DNA of 39,366 nucleotides from the NCBI GenBank assembly GCA_023139045.1, contig JAGLOJ010000002.1, forward strand, positions 1 through 39,366, given 5' to 3'. The notes beneath the pieces were generated by a model that did no database searches, was not told the origin of the DNA, and was given only the letters and a program-made list of their open reading frames with translations. This document shows, piece after piece, positions 26,314-33,862 of the stretch (its first letter is position 1; every line of letters begins with the position of its first letter). This DNA comes from Candidatus Sabulitectum sp. GTDB taxonomy: Bacteria; Fermentibacterota; Fermentibacteria; Fermentibacterales; JCC-6. The position numbers and the translations under genes were made by a program.

Positions 26314-28221
26314 TTACTCTATCTCATTCCTGAGCTTCTTGCCCTTTTCTGTCAGTCTATATTTTTGTTTGCTGCTTGTGGGTTTGTCTGGGATTGTCAT
26401 TTCAATTAACGAAAGTTCAAGAGCAGGTTTCAAGTATGCATCGACAAAACTATCCCTGTGTCTCAACTTGAGAGTTTTCTGTAGCTCACCCCTGGTCATT
26501 TCACCGGTTATAACCATTAGCAACCGGATGAACTGCTCCGGCACTTGCCCGGTGACTTGCCCGGTATCATGCCCGGTATCATGTCCGGTGACTTGCCCGG
26601 TGACTTGGTCGGTAACATGATCGGTAGCCTGATCAATATCATGCTTGGTTAACACTTCATTATCTTGCACTGCAATGTTTTCACTAGCATCTATCATTGA
26701 TGCTGACTCTTCTGTTTCAGATGCTTCAACCCTTGATTTTGACGTGAATGTGCCACAAATGGGCAGAATGGCCCGTTCGTGCCCCTTAGAAATTATGTTT
26801 TTTTCTTCGTTAATTTCAAGTTTATAGCTTGTACTCTGTCCTGTGTTTGATGATTTATGGAAAATGCCAAGAGAAACAAGTTTCTGAAGGTCCCGACTTG
26901 CAGTGCGTTTGGAAATATTGTTGATTTTCTGGTAATCGTGATTCATTATTCTTCCATTGCTTTTTACATACGCTACTGCATTCATTTGCCTGTGATTCAA
27001 GTTGAATTTTTTCAAGTATTCTTCATCTTGAATATTCTTGTAGAGAGTGACAACCATTACACCGTTTTCTTCAATGAAGTCCGGTTCAGGTAAGTCCTGC
27101 TTTCTGCACTCTTCCAGTATTTTCCCCATTCCGGAGCCCCACGCTTCAATGAACCCGGCATAGTAAAAAACTGAGGCAATTAGTTTGTTGCGCTGAATGG
27201 AATCATGCTCAGCTTTTAATTGCTCTACTGGTACTTCAGGGGAAAGTTTACCAGGGTTTCTTGCAACAAGTCTGTTCGGGTATATCCTGAGCTGTGTTTG
27301 AATAGGTTTTGTATAATTCCGATGTATTATGGCGTTGATAATGACTTCCCTTAATGCTTCATAGGGGTACTCCAGAATATCCCGGCGGTGAAGCCCCTCA
27401 AAACTGATATTGCGCAGTAGATATTTTGTTTGAAGAATTTCCATACTGGTATTAAGCTGATTGAAGAGATTGCCTTCAACAATATCTGTTGTTTGAATAA
27501 TTGATGGTGATTGAAACTTTCCAATTTTCACAACGGCCTGCAAACAATACTTCTGCGGATCTTTTGCAAAAAGAAGAATAGCTGCTTTCGTTAACTTGCC
27601 ATCCTTCAGTAATCTAAGTTTCTGAAGAATCGTTGTGTAATTGCTCTCTTTTACTATGGATGGAAGTCTTTCCTGAGCAAGTCTTTTAAACTCATCCATA
27701 GTATCAGTACAAAGCTCATCAAGAGTTGCATCTTCTTCAACCTGCTCATCCCAGGAATAATTCATCGCTTTTAACAATAATTCAGCGAGGTCATTTCCTT
27801 TCAGTTCCTGCACGGTACTGCCGCTTCTGACATAGAATTTCCCATTGAATGAGATCGGAACAGATGACTTTTTCACTGCTATATCAATTACCTCTTTGCC
27901 CTCTTCTTTACGGAGCTTAATTGAAGGTACGATTCCCAGCTTATTCCTGATAGTGTTTGGGATATCCTCCAGCATTTTCTTTGTATTCTGTACTCCTACC
28001 GGTTTGCCCCCGTCGTCCAGCCCAGTATGAAGAATGCCTCCCTGGGTATTCGCAAAGGCTGAAATAACTTTTAAGAAATCACTGCGCCACAGTTGTTTGT
28101 ATTCAGTGTTTTCTGATTCATTACTATACTCTGCAACCAGCAGGGTTACATAGCTGACATCATCTCCCATGGGGTAGGTTATCAAATCTTCCGGCTTTCC
28201 ATTTCTCTGTATCGAACTCAC
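26314..28221 (-). CDS. AlbA_2 (Schlafen-type)/HATPase_c_4 protein, paralogue 1
   Basis: This is a 635-residue protein. The N-terminal AlbA_2 domain has Glu37 and Glu40-Tyr-Lys, then Ala-Phe-Ala-Asn-Thr-Gln-Gly-Gly and Asp69-Asp70, a Schlafen-like pattern of acidic residues. A GHKL-type ATPase half (about 285-390) shows Asn-Ala-Ile-Ile-His-Arg-Asn-Tyr and Ala-Trp-Gly-Ser-Gly-Met-Gly-Lys. Winged-helix segments follow, split by a linker of nine four-residue units. The start is a GTG (28221) overlapping the previous stop as GTGA. Such proteins are usually called ATP-binding or RecG-like regulators; the Schlafen fold can cut RNA, but activity here is unproven. It is the last of three tandem paralogues and sits directly before drmD-like. 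Confidence 0.82.
   Translation of the reverse strand: MSSIQRNGKPEDLITYPMGDDVSYVTLLVAEYSNESENTEYKQLWRSDFLKVISAFANTQGGILHTGLDDGGKPVGVQNTKKMLEDIPNTIRNKLGIVPSIKLRKEEGKEVIDIAVKKSSVPISFNGKFYVRSGSTVQELKGNDLAELLLKAMNYSWDEQVEEDATLDELCTDTMDEFKRLAQERLPSIVKESNYTTILQKLRLLKDGKLTKAAILLFAKDPQKYCLQAVVKIGKFQSPSIIQTTDIVEGNLFNQLNTSMEILQTKYLLRNISFEGLHRRDILEYPYEALREVIINAIIHRNYTKPIQTQLRIYPNRLVARNPGKLSPEVPVEQLKAEHDSIQRNKLIASVFYYAGFIEAWGSGMGKILEECRKQDLPEPDFIEENGVMVVTLYKNIQDEEYLKKFNLNHRQMNAVAYVKSNGRIMNHDYQKINNISKRTASRDLQKLVSLGIFHKSSNTGQSTSYKLEINEEKNIISKGHERAILPICGTFTSKSRVEASETEESASMIDASENIAVQDNEVLTKHDIDQATDHVTDQVTGQVTGHDTGHDTGQVTGQVPEQFIRLLMVITGEMTRGELQKTLKLRHRDSFVDAYLKPALELSLIEMTIPDKPTSSKQKYRLTEKGKKLRNEIE
26536..26643 (-). 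repeat. Nine 12-bp units encoding a four-residue linker repeat
   Basis: Consecutive in-frame 12-mers such as CAAGTCACCGGG and CATGATACCGGG encode units of the types His-Asp-Thr-Gly, Gln-Val-Thr-Gly and Gln-Val-Thr-Asp within paralogue 1. The units mark the junction between the ATPase part and the last winged helix. Because the period is a multiple of three, copy number can change without a frameshift. Confidence 0.85.
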
Positions 28222-30167
28222 TTTTCAGCCTTCAATTTCTTTTGCAATCTTTGCCCCTGAGTTGTTAAGCGATACTTCTGATTCTTGCTTCGCGGATTTC
28301 CTGGGAGTGTTCTTTCAATCAAGTTTGCATTTATCAACGGTTCCAAACAATGTGATCTGAAATATTTCCTGTCATTCAGGGTCAAGACTTCCATTAGTTC
28401 AACCCTGGACATTTCTTTATCGAATATCTTGATCAACCGGTTCTGCAAATCGCTGAACCTCATTTTATCATGGGGGTTTATCATGAGGGGTACTTGTGGG
28501 GTAACATGGTCGGTATCATGTCCGGTGACTTGTCCGGTGACCTGGTCGGTGACTTGCCCGGTATCATGTGCACTACACAGTTCCGCTGGGTGGTCAAGTA
28601 GCTTATCTGCTTGCACTGGCATATCTTGACCACTGCCTTGCAGCACATCATCAATCTTTTGTTCAGCTTTTGTTTCATGTATTTTTGAAGGAATTTGAGT
28701 ATTTATAGCGATTTTGTCCGGTTTTTGCAGGATTTTTTTTACTGGTTCGCATCTTGTTCTTAAACAATACTTTATAGGCTTCACAGAGATGTCTGATATG
28801 TAAAGTACCCCGTACGATACAAGTGCGTTCAAATCGCGTAATGCTGTTTTCTCAGAGATTCCGTGAATGTTTCCGTATGTTTTACTTTTGATTGAATCAC
28901 TCTTGTCTAACAGTGCAAGTGTTTTTTTCTGCCTCTTATTCAGGTTGAGTTTCCTGAGATATTCCTCTGAAAGCATATTCTTGTAAAGGGTAACTTTTAC
29001 TGCACCTGCTGATTCTTCAAAGTCGGGTTCAGGTAAACCCAGTGCAAGACAATGATCCTTTATCTTAATGGTGCCATAACCCCAGGCTTCAATAAAACCT
29101 GCATTGTAGAATGTCTCAGCAAGCAGGGTATTGCCGGGAACAGAAAGATGACTGATTTTCAGGTCACTTGCCGGAACACGAGCAGGAAGCATTCCCTGAT
29201 TCATAATAACCAGCTTATTGGGGTAAACCCGAATTTGAGTCTGCGCAGTACCGGAGTAATCTCGATGAATCAATGCATTGATGATGGCTTCTCTCAGTGC
29301 CACATACGGATACTCAAGAACATCCATTCGATGCAGACCTTCAAAATGGGTATTGCTGCGCAGATACTTCAGTTGAAGAATCTCCAGAGCATTCTCCAAT
29401 TGCTCAAACAGATTGCCCTTAGCAATATCTGTTGATTGTATTTCTATCTCGGAAAGAAATTTGCCGATCTTAAGAACCGCCTGACGATTATACTTCTGAG
29501 TGTTTTTACCAAAAAGAAGAACCGCTGCCCTGGTGATACCTTTCTCATTGATCAGATTCATTTTTTTCAGGAGTGTTCTGCTATCTGTTTCGTACAGAAT
29601 TGACGGAATTCTGTTTTTGGCAAGTCTTTTATACCGTTCAATGGTTTCTGTGCAAAGATCATCAAGAGTTACATTCTCTTCCATTCGCTCATCCCAGGTG
29701 CTGTCTGATTTTGATAAAAGAAAATCAGTAAGGACACTTCCATTCAACTCCTGCACTGTACTGCCGCTTCTTCTTACATAGAATTTTCCATTGAATGAGA
29801 TCGGAACAGATGACTTTATCACTGCTATATCAATTACCTCTTTACCCTCTTCTTTACGGAGCTTAATTGAAGGCACGATTCCCAGCTTATTCCTGATAGT
29901 GTTTGGAATATCCTCCAGCAGCTTCGTTGTGTTTTGTACTCCTACAGGTTTACCTCTATCATTCAGCCCAACATGCAGAATGCCTCCCTGGGTGTTCGCA
30001 AAAGCTGATATGACTTTTAAGAAATCATTGCGCCACAGTTGTTTGTATTCTGTGTTTTCTGATTCATTACTATACTCTGCAACCAGCAGGGTTACATAGC
30101 GCACATCATCTCCTGTGGGGTAGATTATCAAATTTTCAGTCTTTTCATTTCTCTGTATTGAGTTCAC
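28218..30167 (-). CDS. AlbA_2 (Schlafen-type)/HATPase_c_4 protein, paralogue 2
   Basis: This 649-residue protein has the same order as its neighbours: AlbA_2 with Glu-Asn-Thr-Glu-Tyr-Lys near residue 37, ATPase box Asn-Ala-Leu-Ile-His-Arg-Asp-Tyr near 290 with Ala-Trp-Gly-Tyr-Gly-Thr, and winged helices. It has one extra Arg in the segment after the AlbA_2 core. The start is GTG 30167, 3 nt after the previous stop. Its first 400 bp are nearly identical to paralogue 1, while the middle is clearly diverged. Its C-terminal module, ending Gln-Lys-Lys-Leu-Lys-Ala-Glu-Lys, matches that of the DUF4062 protein instead, so the gene looks mosaic. Likely a DNA- or RNA-binding ATPase accessory of the defence operon; substrate unknown. 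Confidence 0.82.
   Translation of the reverse strand: MNSIQRNEKTENLIIYPTGDDVRYVTLLVAEYSNESENTEYKQLWRNDFLKVISAFANTQGGILHVGLNDRGKPVGVQNTTKLLEDIPNTIRNKLGIVPSIKLRKEEGKEVIDIAVIKSSVPISFNGKFYVRRSGSTVQELNGSVLTDFLLSKSDSTWDERMEENVTLDDLCTETIERYKRLAKNRIPSILYETDSRTLLKKMNLINEKGITRAAVLLFGKNTQKYNRQAVLKIGKFLSEIEIQSTDIAKGNLFEQLENALEILQLKYLRSNTHFEGLHRMDVLEYPYVALREAIINALIHRDYSGTAQTQIRVYPNKLVIMNQGMLPARVPASDLKISHLSVPGNTLLAETFYNAGFIEAWGYGTIKIKDHCLALGLPEPDFEESAGAVKVTLYKNMLSEEYLRKLNLNKRQKKTLALLDKSDSIKSKTYGNIHGISEKTALRDLNALVSYGVLYISDISVKPIKYCLRTRCEPVKKILQKPDKIAINTQIPSKIHETKAEQKIDDVLQGSGQDMPVQADKLLDHPAELCSAHDTGQVTDQVTGQVTGHDTDHVTPQVPLMINPHDKMRFSDLQNRLIKIFDKEMSRVELMEVLTLNDRKYFRSHCLEPLINANLIERTLPGNPRSKNQKYRLTTQGQRLQKKLKAEK
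28485..28568 (-). repeat. Seven 12-bp linker units in paralogue 2
   Basis: Seven in-frame 12-bp units encode His-Asp-Thr-Gly, Gln-Val-Thr-Asp, Gln-Val-Thr-Gly (twice), His-Asp-Thr-Asp, His-Val-Thr-Pro and Gln-Val-Pro-Leu. The position is the same as in paralogue 1, just before the last winged-helix module, but the copy number differs. Confidence 0.85.
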
Positions 30168-30170
30168 TTT

Positions 30171-30191
30171 TCAGCTTTCAGCTTTCAGCTT
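30171..30191. repeat. 7-bp tandem repeat at the end of paralogue 3
   Basis: Three copies of a 7-bp unit (AGCTGAA on the minus strand) cover the last codons. Sister genes end Lys-Ala-Glu-Lys with a stop overlapping the next GTG. Here the additional unit shifts the frame, so the protein ends Lys-Ala-Glu-Ser and the stop falls 3 nt before the next start. Confidence 0.7.
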
Positions 30192-32069
30192 TTTCCGCAA
30201 TCCACTCCCTTTGAGTGTCAAACGATATTTTTGTTTACTGCTGGTGGGTTTTTCAGGTAAGGTCATTTCAATCAAATTCCTAGTAACTGCCTGCTTCAAA
30301 TATCTTTTTCTAAAGGTTGGTTTATGAACAAGTCCTATTTTCTCCATAATCTCCGAGCTTGCCATTTCGCCCTTAATCAATCTTACTAATGCAAGCAGGT
30401 GCATAGGTACTTGGTCGGTGACTTGCCCGGTATCATGTCCGGTGACTTGGTCGGTTACATGCTTGTTGACATATTGAGTATCTTCTTCATCAGATGTCGT
30501 ATTTTCTTGCACTGCGTTACTATCACTGTATTTATCTAATGTTATAGAGTCACTCTGCTCAAGTGAAACTTCATGGTCTTCGGGTAACTTTGGCGCGTAT
30601 TTGGCGCGATTGGCCGGCATTTGGCTAGTACCATTTATTGTACTATTGATTGCATTATAGAGCGTGTAATAAACTTCCTTACCCGCACCGAATCTTTGTA
30701 GAATTTTCATAGAAACCAATTCTGCCAGGGCGCGGCTTGAGTTGCGAACAGAAGCCTTAAATGTTTTTACATACTCATGGTTTGTAATTCTTCCGTGTTC
30801 CTTCACATATCTTACAACTTCTATCTGCCTTTGATTTAGATTTAGCTTTCTGAGATACTGCTCATCCCAAATGTTCTTGTAGAGCGTTACCGTCATTCCT
30901 CCTGCTATTTCATTGAAATCCGGTTCCGGCAGGCCAAGCGCTAAACAGTTATCTACTATTTTTATCGTTCCAGAACCCCAGGACTCGATAAAACCAGCCT
31001 GGTAGAATACTTGAGCAAGTAGAGTATTTCTGGGTATAGATCTGTGCTGGTGTTTAAGATCTTCCTCGGAGAGCTGCTCCGGCAGCTCACCATCATTCAT
31101 AATTACCAGTTTATCGGAATAAACTCTGATCTGTGTTTGTGAAGTACTGAAGTATTCTCTATGAATCAATGCATTTATGATGGTTTCTCTCAGGGCATCA
31201 TAAGGATACTCAAGAACATCCATTCGGTGAAGACCCTCAAAATGGGTATTGGTACGCAGATACTTTAATTTAAGAACCTCCAGAGAAGATTCAAGTTGCT
31301 CAAATAGATTACCGGTAATGATATCCGTTGACTGTATCTCTGTTTCCGAAAGAAATTTTCCTATTTTCAAAGCTGCCTGATGGTAGTGTTTCTGAATATT
31401 TTTGCCGAAAAGAAGAATTGCTGCTTTGGTGATACCTTTTTCGTTGAACAGATTCAGTTTTTCTAAAAGCGTTCTTGTATCGGTCTCAAGTGCTACAGAA
31501 GGTATTCTCGCCCTGGCAAGTCTCTTGAATCTCTCAATAGTCTTTTTGTTCAAATCATCAAAAGAAGCTCTTTCATCAACCTGTTCATCCCATGTCATGT
31601 TCATATTCTTCAACAAAAAGTCGGAAAGATTTTTTCCTCGGAGTTCCTGCACCGTACTGCCGCTTCTAACATAGAATTTTCCATTGAAAGAGATCGGAAC
31701 GGATGATGCTACAACTTCTATCTCAATAACTTCTTTACCCTCTTCAGTGTACAGTTTTATTGAGGGTACGATTCCCAGCTTATTTCTGATAGTGTTTGGA
31801 ATATCCTCCAGCAGCTTCTTTGTGTTCTGTACTCCTACCGGTTTTCCCCAGTCATCCAGCCCGATATGAAGCACGCCCCCCTTGGTGTTCGCAAAAGCTG
31901 AAATGACTTTTAAGAAATCGCTGCGCCACAGTTGTTTGTATTCAGTGTTTTCTGATTCGTTACCCTCCGGAAAATACTCTGCAACCTGCAGGGTTACATA
32001 GCTGACATCATCTCCCGTGGAGTAGGTTATCAAATCTTCCGGCTTTCCATTTCTCTGTATCGAACTCAC
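30171..32069 (-). CDS. AlbA_2 (Schlafen-type)/HATPase_c_4 protein, paralogue 3
   Basis: This 632-residue protein is the first of the three tandem paralogues. The AlbA_2 motif Glu-Asn-Thr-Glu-Tyr-Lys is present, with a four-residue insertion just before it (Pro-Glu-Gly-Asn region) compared with the others. Gly-Leu-Asp-Asp-Trp-Gly-Lys-Pro follows. The ATPase boxes are Asn-Ala-Leu-Ile-His-Arg-Glu-Tyr and Ser-Trp-Gly-Ser-Gly-Thr. It carries a shorter linker of five repeat units before the final winged helix. GTG 32069 overlaps the DUF4062 gene stop by 4 nt. A 7-bp tandem repeat at its 3' end moves its stop codon relative to the sister genes. Function is presumed similar to its neighbours; the divergence in the middle suggests a different ligand. 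Confidence 0.82.
   Translation of the reverse strand: MSSIQRNGKPEDLITYSTGDDVSYVTLQVAEYFPEGNESENTEYKQLWRSDFLKVISAFANTKGGVLHIGLDDWGKPVGVQNTKKLLEDIPNTIRNKLGIVPSIKLYTEEGKEVIEIEVVASSVPISFNGKFYVRSGSTVQELRGKNLSDFLLKNMNMTWDEQVDERASFDDLNKKTIERFKRLARARIPSVALETDTRTLLEKLNLFNEKGITKAAILLFGKNIQKHYHQAALKIGKFLSETEIQSTDIITGNLFEQLESSLEVLKLKYLRTNTHFEGLHRMDVLEYPYDALRETIINALIHREYFSTSQTQIRVYSDKLVIMNDGELPEQLSEEDLKHQHRSIPRNTLLAQVFYQAGFIESWGSGTIKIVDNCLALGLPEPDFNEIAGGMTVTLYKNIWDEQYLRKLNLNQRQIEVVRYVKEHGRITNHEYVKTFKASVRNSSRALAELVSMKILQRFGAGKEVYYTLYNAINSTINGTSQMPANRAKYAPKLPEDHEVSLEQSDSITLDKYSDSNAVQENTTSDEEDTQYVNKHVTDQVTGHDTGQVTDQVPMHLLALVRLIKGEMASSEIMEKIGLVHKPTFRKRYLKQAVTRNLIEMTLPEKPTSSKQKYRLTLKGSGLRKKLKAES
30402..30461 (-). 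repeat. Five 12-bp linker units in paralogue 3
   Basis: Five in-frame units encode His-Val-Thr-Asp, Gln-Val-Thr-Gly, His-Asp-Thr-Gly, Gln-Val-Thr-Asp and Gln-Val-Pro-Met. This is the same site and unit type as in the other two paralogues, with the lowest copy number of the three. Confidence 0.85.
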
Positions 32070-33862
32070 TTTTCAGCCTTCAATTTCTTTTGCAATCTTT
32101 GCCCCTGAGTTGTTAATCGATACTTCTGGTTTTTGCTTTTGGGCTTCTCCGGTATAGTTCTTTCAATTAAGTTTGCATTCAACAAGAGCTCCAAATACTG
32201 CAACCTGAAATTTTCTCTGTCATTCAAATTCAGTTTTTCCATCAGTTCAACTCTGGACATTTCTTTGTCCATCACCTTGATCATCTGATTCTGCAAATCA
32301 CTGAATATCAATTTATCATGCGGGGTATCATGCGGGGTATCATGTCCGGTAAACTCATTTTTTATCTTTTGACCCAATTCAGTAAGGCAATACTTCTGGT
32401 TAATGCTTTGTGGACTTTCTGGAATTGTCATTTGAACATATCCTAAAACTATTGTTGGTTCTATATAGTTATTCATAAAGCTTTTACGGTCTCTAAGATT
32501 GAGAGTTTCCATAAGCTCTGTTCTTGATTTCTCTCCGACAAGAATGGCAATCAGTCTGTTCTGAAAACTCGATAACAACACTTTATCTTGCGGGGTAACA
32601 TGGGGGGTAACATGGGGGGTGACATGAGGGGTGACTTGACCGGTAAGGCTGGATTTTCTCTTAAAAGAAAGAATGAATTGCCCAGGTTTAACAGAGAATA
32701 CCGGCTCAGGAATCTCTGCTTCTCTGCACATTTCAATCATATCAATAGTACCAGTGCCTGCCTTTTCAATGTATCCTGCCCGGTACATTGCTTCAGCAAC
32801 AAGAGGGTTGGCTGGGATAGATGAATGATGCTCATAGAGGTTTTCTAAAGCCAGATCGGAAGGTAGTCTGCCGGGATTCCATATCTCCAGTCTATCTTTG
32901 AACAGCATTACCTGAACGCTGCTGTTACTGGTGTAATCTCTGTGAGCCACGGCATTCACTACCGCTTCCCTTACAACCCGGTAGGGTATCTCATACTCTA
33001 CAGGGACCTGCACTGTGTCAACAGCCTCACCCACATAGCAATCGATTCTTGACATAACGAAATCAACTGCCTGGTCTACCATTTCGAAAACTGTTCCTTT
33101 GTAGATCTGATAGGAAGGAAATGGTTTGGTTATTCTGTTGCCATAGAACATCATGCACTTAACTTCTGAGGTGATGAAGAAGTTCTGTGGCTTTTTACCA
33201 AAAAGAAGTATTGAAGCATTTCTGGGAGTATTGTCAGTGAGCAAGTTCAGATGCTTCAAAACAACTGATTTCTCAGTGTTCTCAGCCATTGGGAATGATC
33301 TGACATTCCTTGCTCTCCTTATGAATTCCTCCATCTTGTCATCAGAGATGTCTTCAAGAGTTGCATTCTCAGTAATCGACTCGTCAAAGGGACCTGTGAT
33401 TATCAGTCTCTTTGACTCAAGAAAGGTGACCAATGCGTTATAGACAACCTCTATCAGCTCCGATTTATCCTGGAACGGATAGTACACCAGTTCGGAACCA
33501 ATATCAGCCATGAGTTTGTTGATCTCTGGTTCACAATCCGTCTCGGGTACATTCTTTCTAAAAATCAACCTTGTCTTCCCAAGCCTGGTTGCTTCATTCA
33601 GTTCAATGTGAGTTGCAGAGAACCCATCATGTTTTTTTCTGCCATACATTGCACCGAATAAACCTAGATAAATATCACAATCGGAAACCTCTTCAAGAAA
33701 AACTGAGTCAGGCTTCCGGTCTTCAGCAGGAGTATCCTCGAAGATGAATACTGTGAAAAATCTGCTTAAAAGAGCATTGCCCTGAATAAAATCTCTCAGA
33801 GCTATTCTCTCTTCCTCAAATTCGCTTTGTACGCTGCTGATGAAAACTTTCATTCCGGTCAT
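32066..33862 (-). CDS. DUF4062 / HATPase_c_4 protein with duplicated winged-helix module
   Basis: This protein has 598 residues from ATG 33862, which overlaps the helicase stop as ATGA and has GGAGGA nine bases upstream. An ATG three codons later is possible. The N-terminus (Lys-Val-Phe-Ile-Ser-Ser-Val-Gln-Ser-Glu-Phe, then Gly-Leu-Phe-Gly-Ala-Met-Tyr-Gly) is a DUF4062 domain, a TIR/SLOG-like alpha/beta fold. It replaces the AlbA_2 domain of the three following genes. The GHKL-type ATPase part has Asn-Ala-Val-Ala-His-Arg-Asp-Tyr, Trp-Asn-Pro-Gly-Arg-Leu and Ala-Gly-Thr-Gly-Thr. The C-terminus holds two similar winged-helix modules, each preceded by a Thr-Pro-His-Val/Asp linker. A sensor or nucleotide-processing effector is plausible. 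Enzymatic activity of DUF4062 is not established to my knowledge. Confidence 0.8.
   Translation of the reverse strand: MTGMKVFISSVQSEFEEERIALRDFIQGNALLSRFFTVFIFEDTPAEDRKPDSVFLEEVSDCDIYLGLFGAMYGRKKHDGFSATHIELNEATRLGKTRLIFRKNVPETDCEPEINKLMADIGSELVYYPFQDKSELIEVVYNALVTFLESKRLIITGPFDESITENATLEDISDDKMEEFIRRARNVRSFPMAENTEKSVVLKHLNLLTDNTPRNASILLFGKKPQNFFITSEVKCMMFYGNRITKPFPSYQIYKGTVFEMVDQAVDFVMSRIDCYVGEAVDTVQVPVEYEIPYRVVREAVVNAVAHRDYTSNSSVQVMLFKDRLEIWNPGRLPSDLALENLYEHHSSIPANPLVAEAMYRAGYIEKAGTGTIDMIEMCREAEIPEPVFSVKPGQFILSFKRKSSLTGQVTPHVTPHVTPHVTPQDKVLLSSFQNRLIAILVGEKSRTELMETLNLRDRKSFMNNYIEPTIVLGYVQMTIPESPQSINQKYCLTELGQKIKNEFTGHDTPHDTPHDKLIFSDLQNQMIKVMDKEMSRVELMEKLNLNDRENFRLQYLELLLNANLIERTIPEKPKSKNQKYRLTTQGQRLQKKLKAEK
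32321..32344 (-). repeat. Two 12-bp linker units, second site in DUF4062 gene
   Basis: Two identical units (CATGATACCCCG read on the minus strand) encode His-Asp-Thr-Pro twice, directly before the second winged-helix module of the DUF4062 protein. Confidence 0.8.
32591..32638 (-). repeat. Four 12-bp linker units, first site in DUF4062 gene
   Basis: Four units encode Gln-Val-Thr-Pro followed by His-Val-Thr-Pro three times, located between the ATPase part and the first winged-helix module. The last residue of each unit is Pro here rather than Gly or Asp, which separates this array from those in the AlbA_2 genes. Confidence 0.85.

Noticed and set aside
26536-32638. CRISPR-like clusters of short repeats
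   Set aside because: Units are 12 bp, contiguous, without unique spacers, and translate in frame to protein linkers, so they are coding repeats.
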